Both the position numbers and the translations under genes were made by a program. Below, one piece after another: positions 49,305-57,018 of a DNA stretch of 64,000 nt. Below the pieces are notes generated by a model. The model ran no database searches and was not told the origin of the DNA. It saw only the letters and a list, made by a program, of their open reading frames with translations. How positions within the stretch are numbered: position 1 is the stretch's first letter; every line of letters begins with the position of its first letter. Source of the stretch: Atopobium sp. UBA1382 (GTDB lineage: Bacteria > Actinomycetota > Coriobacteriia > Coriobacteriales > Atopobiaceae); NCBI GenBank assembly GCA_002305805.1, contig DBQY01000007.1, positions 63,645-127,644 of the forward strand. Direction: 5' to 3'.

Positions 49305-50402
49305 ATGGCAGTCGAGAAGTGCGTGCTGGTCGGACAGTCGGGCGGGCCCACGGCCGCCATCAACGCGAGCCTGGCGGGCGTCATCTCCGCGGGCATCGAC
49401 GCGGGTGCGCGCGTCGTGGGCATGCGCTACGGCATCCAGGGGTTTCTCGGCGGGCGCTCCGTCGAGCTGAGCCGCTCCTTTGGCGACCCGCGCGACCTGG
49501 AGCTGCTACGCAACACTCCGTCGAGCTGGCTCGGGAGCTGCCGCTACAAGCTCCCCGACCCCGCCGACGACGAGGCCACCTACCAGCGCCTCTTCGAGCG
49601 TTTCCAGGAGCTTGGCGCCACAGCCGTCCTCTACATCGGCGGCAACGACTCCATGGACACCATCGCCAAGCTCGGCGCCTACGGCCGCGAGTACGGCAGC
49701 GACATCCGCTTCATCGGCGTGCCCAAGACCATCGACAACGACCTCGTGCAGACCGACCACACCCCCGGCTACGGCAGCGCTGCGCGCTTTGTTGCCACCG
49801 CCATGCGTGAGATCGCCTGCGACGCAGACGTCTACGACCTCAAGAGCGTCACGTTCGTGGAGATCATGGGTCGCGACGCCGGCTGGCTGGCCGCGGCCTC
49901 CGCGCTCGCTAACCCTGACATCGTGCTCCTGCCCGAGGCCCCGCTCGACGAAGCTGCGCTGCTGACGCGCATCCCCGAGCTGCTGACAAAGAAGAACACC
50001 GTGATGGTGGGCGTCAGCGAGGGCGTGCGCACGCCGGACGGACGGTTGGTCTGCGAGGCCGCCGCGATGGCGGAGGGCGTGGGCGTCGACGAGTTTGGCC
50101 ACCTCGCCACCCTCTCCGGGGCCGCGCGCTACCTTGCCGCGCTCGCCAAGGAGCACCTCCACTGCAAGACGCGCGCCGTCGAGCTCTCCACCCTGCAGCG
50201 CTGCGCGAGCTACGTTGCCAGCGAGGTCGACCTCGACGAGGCCTTTGAGCTGGGACGCGCTGGCGTGCGCGCCGCGCTTGCGGGAGAGACCACCAAGATG
50301 TGCGCCCTGGAGCGCGTAAGCGACGACCCCTACGAGGTGCGCACCAAACTCGTGGACGTGCTCTCCGTAGCCAACCAGGTCAAGCACGTCCCGCGCGCAT
50401 GA
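49305..50402 (+). CDS. pfkA: 6-phosphofructokinase, interrupted near the C-terminus by UGA
   Basis: A 365-residue phosphofructokinase as read to the first stop. GQSGGPTAAINASLAG (phosphate loop), YIGGNDSMDTIAKL (GGND-Ser), PKTIDNDLVQTDHTPGYGSAARF (active site) and EIMGRDAGWLAAAS are intact. GGND rather than GGDGS suggests the clade using PPi or mixed donors. The reading frame meets TGA at 50400-50402 right after KHVPRA, where homologues continue 'REW/FINEEGNGVT'. The next 31 codons in the same frame encode ITEDGMGVTDELLAYMRPLV..., a good match to the missing end. So this is a nonsense change, a sequencing error or a readthrough site. RBS GAAGGGAGCGCCCC. Confidence 0.88.
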   Translation: MAVEKCVLVGQSGGPTAAINASLAGVISAGIDAGARVVGMRYGIQGFLGGRSVELSRSFGDPRDLELLRNTPSSWLGSCRYKLPDPADDEATYQRLFERFQELGATAVLYIGGNDSMDTIAKLGAYGREYGSDIRFIGVPKTIDNDLVQTDHTPGYGSAARFVATAMREIACDADVYDLKSVTFVEIMGRDAGWLAAASALANPDIVLLPEAPLDEAALLTRIPELLTKKNTVMVGVSEGVRTPDGRLVCEAAAMAEGVGVDEFGHLATLSGAARYLAALAKEHLHCKTRAVELSTLQRCASYVASEVDLDEAFELGRAGVRAALAGETTKMCALERVSDDPYEVRTKLVDVLSVANQVKHVPRA

Positions 50403-50498
50403 ATCACCGAGGACGGCATGGGCGTCACCGACGAGCTGCTCGCCTACATGCGTCCGCTCGTGGACTGGATCCCCATCGAGCTTGCGTCCCTCGACTAA
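50403..50498 (+). other. In-frame C-terminal extension of pfkA beyond the UGA codon
   Basis: Thirty-one sense codons then TAA (50496-50498), in frame with pfkA. They encode a segment typical of the end of the PFK family (ITEDGMGVTDELLAYMRP then LVDWIPIELASLD). The TGA occupies the place of a codon that I expect to be TGG (Trp) or TTC. Preservation of the frame and sequence implies the tail is, or was until recently, translated. Confidence 0.7.
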
Positions 50499-50503
50499 CG
50501 CGC

Positions 50504-50920
50504 CTACTTCTGCAGGTGCATGCAGGTCTGCGTGGCGCGGGCGACGGGCGTTCCCAGCTCGTCGGTCACGTAGCAGGTGTAGAACGCCAGCGTGCGGCCG
50601 TTCTTGTCGACGTCCGCCGTAGCGATGAGCCTCTCGCCCTTGGCCGCGCTCATGAACTCGATGTTGCTGCTCACGGACACGGTGACGGACTCGCCGACGT
50701 TGGACGCCACGGCAAACGCGAGGTCGGCCACCGTGAAGATGGCGCCGCCCATCACGCCGCCCTTCTCGTTACGGTGGCCGGGCGTGATGTCAAACTCGGT
50801 GACCGCATGCCCGCGCGCGGCCTCCACCACGCGACAGCCGCAGGCGTCGGTGGCAAAGCGGTCGTTCTTGAAGACGGCCTGGACCTCCTCGAGGGAGGCG
50901 TTCTCGTCGATCAGAGCCAT
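50504..50920 (-). CDS. PaaI-type hotdog-fold thioesterase
   Basis: A 138-residue thioesterase. The hotdog helix HRNEKGGVMGGAIFTVADLAFAVASN contains the Asn/Gly-rich catalytic stretch and Asp, followed by VSSNIEFMSAAKGERLIATADVDKNGRTLAFYTCYVTDELGTPVARATQTCMHLQK. It hydrolyses acyl-CoA (phenylacetyl or small aryl/acyl types). Start ATG 50918-50920 follows CAAGGAGGAAGC. Its first codons overlap the end of the pentapeptide-repeat gene by 10 bp, so the two are co-translated. Confidence 0.88.
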   Translation of the reverse strand: MALIDENASLEEVQAVFKNDRFATDACGCRVVEAARGHAVTEFDITPGHRNEKGGVMGGAIFTVADLAFAVASNVGESVTVSVSSNIEFMSAAKGERLIATADVDKNGRTLAFYTCYVTDELGTPVARATQTCMHLQK

Positions 50921-51591
50921 GCTTCCTCCTTGATCTTGATGCCGAGAAGCCCCATGAGCTCCGCGGCCTGGTCGGGGTCTATGACGGCGCCTCGCAGCTC
51001 GCGCAGGTCGCTCGAGACGCGCAGCCCGGAGATGTCGCAGGTGGAGAGGTCCACGCCGGAGAGGCTCGTGCGAAAGAATGTGGCGCGCGAGAGGTCGCAG
51101 CGGTCCAGCGCGAGGTGGCGCAGCTTGGTGGCGTGGAAACTCGCCTCGGAGAGCTTGGTCTCGCTCGCCACGAGCTGGTCGACGGTGGTCTCCGAGAGGT
51201 CCGCGTAGGCGAGTTGGCTGTCCTCGAGGGAGACGCCAGTGAGGCGGCTCTTGAGGAAGGAGAGCCCTGGCGCCGAGCAAGAGCGGAAGTCCACGCGGTT
51301 GAGCCAGCTGCGCCCCAGGTCGCAGCGCACGAAGCGGCAGCCCGAGAAGAGCACGTCGGTGAACGTACAATTGGAGAGGTTCACCCGCTCAAACGTGCAG
51401 CTGCGAAAGGCCACGTTCTCGAAGACGGTGCCGTCTGCCGCGACGTCCGCGAGCTCGAGGCCCGTGAACGCCGTGTTGGACACATGCGCGTCAGGAGTCG
51501 TCAGCGCGGCGAGGAGCTCGTCCTGACTCAGGTTGCACCCCAGGTCATCGCGCACCTGAGCAAAGCGCCTGACCTGCCGTCTCTGCACCAT
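50911..51591 (-). CDS. Pentapeptide-repeat protein (Qnr/MfpA-like fold)
   Basis: A 226-residue right-handed quadrilateral beta-helix protein. From about residue 40 to 190 the A(D/N)LxX periodicity is visible: FENVAFRSCTFERVNLSNCTFTDVLFSGCRFVRCDLGRSWLNRVDF, LEDSQLAYADLSETTVDQLVASETKLSEASF, LDRCDLSRATFFRTSLSGVDLSTCDI. The end VIDPDQAAELMGLLGIKI is typical of Qnr-type proteins, some of which mimic DNA and protect gyrase from quinolones (established for Qnr/MfpA). Whether this one does is unknown. The family A1 repeat lies just upstream. Confidence 0.82.
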   Translation of the reverse strand: MVQRRQVRRFAQVRDDLGCNLSQDELLAALTTPDAHVSNTAFTGLELADVAADGTVFENVAFRSCTFERVNLSNCTFTDVLFSGCRFVRCDLGRSWLNRVDFRSCSAPGLSFLKSRLTGVSLEDSQLAYADLSETTVDQLVASETKLSEASFHATKLRHLALDRCDLSRATFFRTSLSGVDLSTCDISGLRVSSDLRELRGAVIDPDQAAELMGLLGIKIKEEAWL

Positions 51592-51651
51592 GTTCTTCTT
51601 GCCTCCTTCGCGCCCAGTATGCCACGCCGCCGCTCAACGTTCCGCAATTGT

Positions 51652-51775
51652 GCCGACTTGGCAGAAAAACCCGTGCCAAGTCGCCCATATCGAGGAAAAC
51701 GCCGAGAAGAACCGCAGGTCGCAAAAATCTGCGTCTGCCAGATCACCCAATTCGAGGAGCGGAGCGCGACGTGAG
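51652..51775. repeat. Family A element, copy A1
   Basis: Hairpin GCCGACTTGGCAG / GTGCCAAGTCGCC (51652-51685), then the conserved GCCGAGAAGAACCGCAGGTC core, then a third copy CTGCCAGATCACCCAATTC starting near 51735. The second and third TGCCA are 62 bp apart, as in A3 and A5. It fills the gap between the pentapeptide-repeat gene and the ArsC-like gene and ends 6 bp before the latter's stop. Confidence 0.8.
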
Positions 51776-51780
51776 CGAAG

Positions 51781-52143
51781 CTACAGCAGCGCCTTCTCCC
51801 ACTCCGCCTCACGGAAGCCCACGAGCACGAAGTCCTCGCCCACAACGATCGGCCGCTTAACCAGCATGCCATTCTCCGCAAGAAGGGCGAAGGCCTCCGC
51901 GTCCGACATGCCGGCGTCAAGCTGCGCCTTGATGTTGCGCTCACGGTAGAGCACGCCGCTCGTGTTGAAGAAGCGGCGCACAGGCAGGCCGGAGCGCTTC
52001 TGCCAGACGGCGAGCTCCTCGGCCGTCGGGTTGTCCTCGACGATGTGGCGGTCGGTGTACGCAACACCATGCGCGTCCAGCCACGCCTTCGCGCGCTTGC
52101 AGGTACTGCACTTCGGATACTCAACAAACAGCACGTCAGACAT
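51781..52143 (-). CDS. ArsC/Spx-family thioredoxin-fold protein
   Basis: A 120-residue ArsC/YffB-like protein: FVEYPKCSTCKRAKAWLDAHGV with a CxxC redox motif, NPTAEELAVWQKRSGLPVRRFFNTSG, YRERNIKAQL and NGMLVKRPIVVGEDFVLVGF with the usual cis-Pro. Such proteins are arsenate-reductase-like or glutathione/thiol-dependent reductases, or Spx-like RNA polymerase binders. The KRPI...GF block favours the reductase-like group. GAGAAGGGACCCACC precedes the ATG. Confidence 0.87.
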   Translation of the reverse strand: MSDVLFVEYPKCSTCKRAKAWLDAHGVAYTDRHIVEDNPTAEELAVWQKRSGLPVRRFFNTSGVLYRERNIKAQLDAGMSDAEAFALLAENGMLVKRPIVVGEDFVLVGFREAEWEKALL

Positions 52144-52283
52144 GGTGGGTCCCTTCTCTCGGTTGCTGCCCTCACCAGTGTAGCAAGCGCCTTAGGCGCG
52201 ACCCGCCTTGGAAGCCGGTTTCAACGCAGGTCCTTGGCATACTCGCTGTGCCCCAAACGTATAATCGCTCCAAGGAGGAAGCC

Positions 52284-53300
52284 ATGCCAGCACAGCTCAC
52301 ATACGAATCTCCAGTGTTTCTCCCCACGTTGGAGCGCGCCAGGAAGCTGGTTCCGCAGGCATTTCTGCCCTGCTACGACTGGTTCATGAGCAATGCTGGC
52401 GAAAAGATTCCGCGACTCCCCCATCGCATGGACCTCAAGCCGGCGACCCCCATCCCGCTCAGCAGGGACTCTGGCATCTACATTCCTGGTTCTGCCCAAG
52501 TCGAATATGACGGAGGGCGAAAGTATGCCCTCTCGGTTCACTCGACGGGACACAAGAGATACAACGATAGGGCACCCATCCCGCTCGCCGACGGCACATG
52601 GGTCCTCAGCTATGCCGCTCATGAGGGCTCCGACTCGAGCCAGGGCTACAACATTGCTCTGATGAACTGCCTCAACGACGGCATTCCCGTCGGGGTCTTC
52701 GTCAAGGAGGCCCCTGGCTACCGCGTCCTCGGACTTGCCTATGTTGAGCAGTACAACAGCGTTACCCGCATGTTTACGCTGCATGGGCCGATCTCGACGA
52801 CAACTGAGTCGGCCGGCTCGTTTGTCCCCCACGGCTTTGAGGAGCTGCCCGAGAACGAGCAGAAGATCCTGATGGAGCTGGACGGACAGGATGAGCGGCG
52901 CGTGGTGACCGCCCAGCAGGTTCGCCGTGAGCAGCAAAGCAAGTTTCGCGAGGCGCTTCTGCACGCCTATTCGGAAACCTGTGCCATAACCGACGTAAAT
53001 GTCCCAGAGGTACTCCAGGCAGCACACATCAATCCGTATCGCGGGAGAAAGTCCCAGGTCGTAAACAATGGTCTCCTTCTTCGCGCAGACCTTCACCTGC
53101 TTTACGACGCACACCTCATCTCGGTGGAACCCAACTCGCTTTCGATAAGCCTCAGCGGGCGCCTGGAGAACACGTCATACCTTCGCTATAACCACCAAAA
53201 GCTCCGCGAACCAATCTCGGCGGACCTCGCCCCCAGCACCGATCTTCTCGCCGTTCATTACGAGCAGTTCAGGCGCGAGAACCCTGTTCTTGTCGCTTAG
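52284..53300 (+). CDS. HNH endonuclease (putative type IV/modification-dependent restriction type)
   Basis: A 338-residue protein starting at ATG 52284 after AAGGAGGAAGCC; a TATAAT (52260-52265) lies just upstream. C-terminal HNH: REALLHAYSETCAITDVNVPEVLQAAHINPYRGRKSQVVNNGLLLRADLHLLYDAHLISV, with the His-Asn-His residues and one Cys of the zinc pair. The N-terminal ~200 residues (GSAQVEYDGGRKYALSVHSTGHKRYNDRAPIPLADGTWVLSYAAHEGS...) have the look of an SRA/YDG-like or other DNA-recognition module. SRA-HNH fusions cut DNA with modified cytosine (established for ScoMcrA and relatives). It stands alone in an accessory stretch with less GC-biased codon use. Confidence 0.72.
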   Translation: MPAQLTYESPVFLPTLERARKLVPQAFLPCYDWFMSNAGEKIPRLPHRMDLKPATPIPLSRDSGIYIPGSAQVEYDGGRKYALSVHSTGHKRYNDRAPIPLADGTWVLSYAAHEGSDSSQGYNIALMNCLNDGIPVGVFVKEAPGYRVLGLAYVEQYNSVTRMFTLHGPISTTTESAGSFVPHGFEELPENEQKILMELDGQDERRVVTAQQVRREQQSKFREALLHAYSETCAITDVNVPEVLQAAHINPYRGRKSQVVNNGLLLRADLHLLYDAHLISVEPNSLSISLSGRLENTSYLRYNHQKLREPISADLAPSTDLLAVHYEQFRRENPVLVA

Positions 53301-53454
53301 ATTCGAAGAACTTGTCAAAGAGATCATCCATCTGGCAGGCGACGAACTCTCGGCACCATTCCGGGCACTCTTCCAGATCACACGTCGAGCAGTCGTCAAT
53401 AAGTCCCCACAACTCTTTGCGAAACAATCTCTTTTGCAGGCTCAAACTTGGCAT
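53269..53454 (-). CDS. Small cysteine-rich protein, overlapping the 3' end of the HNH gene in antisense
   Basis: A 61-residue frame beginning MPSLSLQKRLFRKELWGLID behind a strong GGGGGAGGAGAGGGT site. The middle carries five cysteines (DDCSTCDLEECPEWCREFVAC; spacing C-x2-C-x4-C-x3-C-x5-C), enough for a metal site or disulfides. Its last ~10 codons overlap the HNH gene tail to tail by 32 bp. No homologue comes to mind. The good start site supports translation; a role linked to the HNH protein is speculative. Confidence 0.5.
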   Translation of the reverse strand: MPSLSLQKRLFRKELWGLIDDCSTCDLEECPEWCREFVACQMDDLFDKFFESKRQEQGSRA

Positions 53455-53561
53455 ACCCTCTCCTCCCCCTCTCAATACCTTTCGCCAGCATAGGGCGGGA
53501 GCTTCCGATCCGATCAAAAGACACAATCTGGTTCCGTCGCGCGATCGTGCACAAAACTGGT

Positions 53562-53745
53562 GACTTGGCAGAGAATTGGTTGGTGGGTGTAAAAAAGATG
53601 GCGACTTGGCAGGAAGCCATATGCCAAGTCGGGTGGTTTGTGCATGCGGGCGAGAAAAACCGCAAGTCGCAATTCTCGGCGGCGTGCGAGCCTCTGCCAA
53701 GTTTCCTGGTTTGTTCAAGTCGGGACCCCAATTTGTGCCAAGTCG
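53562..53745. repeat. Family A element, copy A2 (five iterons)
   Basis: Direct copies GACTTGGCAG at 53562 and 53603 are 41 bp apart. Inverted copies TGCCAAGT lie at 53622, 53695 and 53736, the last two also 41 bp apart. The outer four are symmetric about 53653. Near the centre are GTTTGTGCATGCG (53636-53648) and a diverged GCGAGAAAAACCGCAAGTCGC. This is the fullest family A copy and mirrors families B and C. It fills the gap between the small Cys-rich gene and the HAD gene; the HAD promoter -10 is probably TATACT at 53780-53785. Confidence 0.8.
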
Positions 53746-53810
53746 GGTCATTTTGGCAGCGGCGGTATATGGGCGCCGCTATACTCGGCTCAGGCGACGA
53801 AGGGAGCCCC

Positions 53811-54419
53811 ATGGACCGCAAGCTGCGCGCTATCGTGTTCGATATGGGCAACGTGCTCATGACGTTCGACGGACCGTACTTCGCGTCGCGCTTCACGGAC
53901 ACGCCCGAGGACGCCGCGCTGCTCAACGATGCCCTCTTTGGGGCACCCATCTGGGCCCTTCTCGACTCGGGGACCGTCAGTCACGAGACCGCCCTGCGCG
54001 TGGCGGCCGCGCACCTGCCGGAGCGCCTGCGCCCCAACCTCGACGAGTGCTTCCATCACTGGCCCGAGCTCTCCGAGCCGCTCGAGGAAGTCAACGACCT
54101 GGCCATTCGTCTCAAGGACGAGGGCTACCAGATCTACGTGCTCTCCAACGCCAACGTGAACATTATGGCGCAGCTCGGACACGCGCCGGCCACGCCGCAC
54201 CTCGACGGCGTCGTGGTCTCGGGCATCGAGCGCATCATGAAGCCGGACCCCGCGATCTTCCTCCTGCTCTGCGAGCGCTACGGGCTCGCCCCCGAGGAGT
54301 GCATCTTCATCGACGACAATGCGGACAACTGCGAGGGAGCCCGCGTCGCCGGCATGCACGCCTACCATTTCACCGGGGATGCCGCGGAACTGGCGGCCAC
54401 GATTCGAGCGCTGGGCTAA
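53811..54419 (+). CDS. HAD-superfamily hydrolase (class IA, YihX-like)
   Basis: A 202-residue HAD phosphatase: IVFDMGNVLMTFDG (motif I, DxGNVL form typical of YihX-like enzymes), YVLSNANVNIM (II), GIERIMKPDPAIFLLLCERYG (Lys, III) and CIFIDDNADNCEGARVAGM (IV). Start ATG 53811 follows GAAGGGAGCCCC. Alpha-glucose-1-phosphatase-like activity is plausible but unproven. A headless Fic gene begins immediately after its stop codon. Confidence 0.85.
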   Translation: MDRKLRAIVFDMGNVLMTFDGPYFASRFTDTPEDAALLNDALFGAPIWALLDSGTVSHETALRVAAAHLPERLRPNLDECFHHWPELSEPLEEVNDLAIRLKDEGYQIYVLSNANVNIMAQLGHAPATPHLDGVVVSGIERIMKPDPAIFLLLCERYGLAPEECIFIDDNADNCEGARVAGMHAYHFTGDAAELAATIRALG

Positions 54420-54421
54420 TT

Positions 54422-55210
54422 TTTCTCAAGGACTCGCTCGACGAGAACTATCAGATCAACGACTCGCTCTTTCGCGCTGGCCCCGTGTTCATCGAAAGTC
54501 GGGGAAGGGTCCTGCATCAAGGCGTGAGCCCAGAAGCCGCAATCAAGAAGATGCTCAGTCAGATGCTGGAGCTTGTGAGCTCGGAAAGTATTCCCGAGAT
54601 GTACAGCGCGCTTCTCGCCCACTTTCTCTTTGAGTACGTTCACCCCTTCTACGACGGAAACGGTCGTACGGGACGTTATCTCCTTGCGCTCAACCTCAGC
54701 ACCCCGCTGTCTCAGCCAACGGCGCTCTCTCTGTCCCGCGTCATCGCCGAAAACAAGAATGCCTACTACAAGGCGTTCGATCTCGTCGAGAGGCCGCTCA
54801 ACTGCTCCGAGGCAACGCATTTCGTCATCACCATGCTCGACCTGATAGGTCAGGCACAAGACGATCTCATCGCAAACCTTGAGGAGAAGAAGGGGGCGCT
54901 CGAAGAGCTGTGTGCGCGCGTAAACTCCCTCGATGACTCGTTCTCCGAACGTGAGCGTGATCTCTTGTTCTACATCGGGCAGCTGACCCTTTTTGACGCC
55001 TTCGGAGAGACTGACATCAAGCGCACCTCCGCATACCTTCAGGCCTCGGTGCCCACCACGAGAAAGGCGCTCGAGCAACTCAGGGCAAGAGAGTATCTCC
55101 TTAGGACGTCGATGAGGCCCGCCGTCTACCGCCTGTCTCAGCAAGGCCGGGCAGCACTTGGCCTGGGTGATGTTAGAACCCCCGCAGACGAGGTGCTTTC
55201 AGAGGTCTAG
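54422..55210 (+). pseudogene. 5'-truncated Fic-family protein gene
   Basis: About 263 codons of open frame run from directly after the HAD stop to 55210 without a plausible start codon or ribosome-binding site at the beginning. The Fic core is intact: HFLFEYVHPFYDGNGRTGRYLLAL (HPFxxGNGRxxR, the AMPylation motif). A helical region (LIANLEEKKGALEELCARVN) and a winged-helix-like end (RTSAYLQASVPTTRKALEQLRAREYLL) follow. The usual N-terminal helical domain with the inhibitory motif is missing, so the gene looks cut at its 5' end. An internal start (e.g. ATG near 54551) would give a shorter unregulated Fic core. Its end overlaps the kinase gene by 4 bp. Confidence 0.7.
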
Positions 55211-56406
55211 ACCTGCGCAATCACGGTCGCGACAATCCAGGCGACCAGCAGCGCGAGCATGACCAGCAGACCCGTGCTCGTCTCGCGACGCACGGTGAGG
55301 CACGCAAGCACAGGGATTCTCCTTCGCAGCGGGCGCCGGTCGAGCAGCAGATAGCAGCTGATAAGGACGATGGGCATCGCGAAGGCCAGGTACGAGTAGA
55401 GCCGGTACCACACGGGCCAGGAGGCAATCTCAGCGCCTGGATTGACCATAGCCCCCACGCAGCCCACGACCATGACCGCACACGCACACAGCACGCAGAC
55501 GTCCCACGCGATGCCCAGCTGGCGCGGGACGCAGGTGAGCAGATTGGCGCGCCATGGGCGCTGAGCCTCGAACGAAGGGGGCTCGAGCAGCGCGTTCTTC
55601 TCGGCTGGTTGTTGCGAGAGCGCGGCGAGCAGGCCCTCCTTGAACTCGCGGACGGACGGGAAGCGACGCGCGGGGTCAAGCTCGACGGCACGGGCGATGA
55701 CGGGGCGCAGCGTCGCGGGCGCGTCCGCAAAGCCGCGCTCGCGGTCTGCAGCCACGGGGTCGCAGCCTGTGAGGCAGAAGAAGAGCAGCATACCAAGGGC
55801 ATAGACGTCGCTCGTGACGTCGGTCTGGCCAAAGCCAAACTGCTCGGGTGGGGCATAGGCACGCGTGCCAAAGTGAGTGGTGTCCTGCTCGCCGCCCTCG
55901 CGCCAGGTTCGCGCAATGCCCAGGTCGATGAGGGTGACGCCGCCCGCCGAGACCATGACGTTGCCCGGCTTGAGGTCACGGTGGATGATGGGCGGATCGA
56001 GGAGCTCGTGGAGCTCGCTCACCGCGTCGCAGAGGTCGGGGAAGATGCGGTGCACGAGGCCGAGGCGGTCATGAGCGCGCGCCACGGCGTCGGCAAGCGT
56101 CATGCCTCCCACGTGCTCCATGACCACGACGAGCTTGTCGTCCTGACGGTGGCACTCGATGATGCGCGGCAGATGGGACAGACGGACGCCGGACCGCTGC
56201 GCCTCGAGCACGGTCTCGTACGCGCCGCCCAGGCCCGAATCGGCGTCGAGGTACTTGCGTACGAACGGCCCCAGCTCCGCGCCGTTCTCGCCCACGAAGT
56301 AGACGCGCTGCGTGGTCTCGAGCCGGCCCTCCTTGAGCACCGCGTCCACGCGGTAGCAGGAGTCACGGTCGAGTGCCGCCAGGTAGTTTGAGAGCTCATC
56401 TTCCAT
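55207..56406 (-). CDS. Membrane Ser/Thr protein kinase (PknB-like catalytic domain)
   Basis: A 399-residue protein. Kinase domain residues ~15-265: FVRKYLD (Lys), VVVMEHVGGMTLADAV (hinge), PIIHRDLKPGNVMV (catalytic HRDxKxxN), LIDLGIAR (DLG in place of DFG), FGTRAYAPPEQFGFG and TSDVYALGMLLFFCLTG. Three or four C-terminal membrane helices (LGIAWDVCVLCACAVMVVGCVGAMV, LAFAMPIVLISCYLLL, LLVMLALLVAWIVATVIA) anchor it, with no PASTA domains. The upstream small HTH-like gene (56574) is on the same strand; the family A3 repeat lies between them. Targets unknown. Confidence 0.87.
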   Translation of the reverse strand: MEDELSNYLAALDRDSCYRVDAVLKEGRLETTQRVYFVGENGAELGPFVRKYLDADSGLGGAYETVLEAQRSGVRLSHLPRIIECHRQDDKLVVVMEHVGGMTLADAVARAHDRLGLVHRIFPDLCDAVSELHELLDPPIIHRDLKPGNVMVSAGGVTLIDLGIARTWREGGEQDTTHFGTRAYAPPEQFGFGQTDVTSDVYALGMLLFFCLTGCDPVAADRERGFADAPATLRPVIARAVELDPARRFPSVREFKEGLLAALSQQPAEKNALLEPPSFEAQRPWRANLLTCVPRQLGIAWDVCVLCACAVMVVGCVGAMVNPGAEIASWPVWYRLYSYLAFAMPIVLISCYLLLDRRPLRRRIPVLACLTVRRETSTGLLVMLALLVAWIVATVIAQV

Positions 56407-56453
56407 GCGCCCATCCTAGCAGAGGCCGCGTTGCGCTGGCGCTCCCGGAAAAT

Positions 56454-56573
56454 GGCGACTTGGCAGGAAATCCCATGCCAAGTCGCCAAATTAAAGGAAA
56501 GGGCCGAGAAGAACCGCAGGTAGCGCTTCTCGCGCTCTGCCAAGTCGCCCAATTCCAGGAGCAGAGCGCGACG
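56454..56573. repeat. Family A element, copy A3
   Basis: Perfect hairpin GGCGACTTGGCAG / (A)TGCCAAGTCGCC (56454-56487), then GGCCGAGAAGAACCGCAGGT (core) and CTGCCAAGTCGCCCAATTC (from 56537) followed by GAGCAGAGCGCGACG. The 62-bp spacing of the TGCCA copies is conserved. It lies between the small HTH-like gene and the kinase gene, inside what may be one operon. Confidence 0.85.
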
Positions 56574-56993
56574 CTAGCAGATGGTCTTCTCGCCAAAGCG
56601 GTAGAGCTCCTCGTTAACCTTCTGGAGCGAGCAGCCGCGGTCCAGGCAGAAGATGATGATCGCGTCGCGCCGGTCCTTGCAGTAGAGCTCGCTGACGCCG
56701 GCAGCCGTGAGCGCGCGGTTGGTCTCGCGCAGCGTGAGCGCCATGGCGAAGGCGATCTGCAGCACCTTGTCCCGGCTGGGGTGGCGCGTGCCCTGGAAGA
56801 TCTGGTAGCCAAAGGTGTCGTTGAGGCTGGCCATGCGCACCACGCGCGAGCGCTCCAGGCCCTTCTCGTCCAGCAGCCGCTGCAGGTACTCGGAGAGCGT
56901 GAGGGCGCGCGGCTCGTGCTCCTCGAGGTACTCGTCGATGCTCGACGTGGAGAGGAGCTCGTCGAGCAGCTCCTCGGTCAGCGGTTCGCTCAT
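56574..56993 (-). CDS. Small HTH-like protein associated with the Ser/Thr kinase
   Basis: A 139-residue cytosolic protein; start ATG 56991-56993 behind GGAGGAGCCCGC. The middle, LSEYLQRLLDEKGLERSRVVRMASLNDTFGYQIFQGTRHPSRDKVLQIAFAMALTLRETNRALTAAG, is an XRE-like helix-turn-helix. The end (DRRDAIIIFCLDRGCSLQKVNEELYRFGEKTIC) is a conserved family tail. Proteins of this form often neighbour eukaryote-like kinases in Firmicutes and Coriobacteria, and may be kinase substrates or phospho-controlled regulators (inference). It overlaps no gene, but is followed by A3 and the kinase. Confidence 0.72.
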   Translation of the reverse strand: MSEPLTEELLDELLSTSSIDEYLEEHEPRALTLSEYLQRLLDEKGLERSRVVRMASLNDTFGYQIFQGTRHPSRDKVLQIAFAMALTLRETNRALTAAGVSELYCKDRRDAIIIFCLDRGCSLQKVNEELYRFGEKTIC

Positions 56994-57018
56994 GCGGGCT
57001 CCTCCCCTCTTGTCCGCG

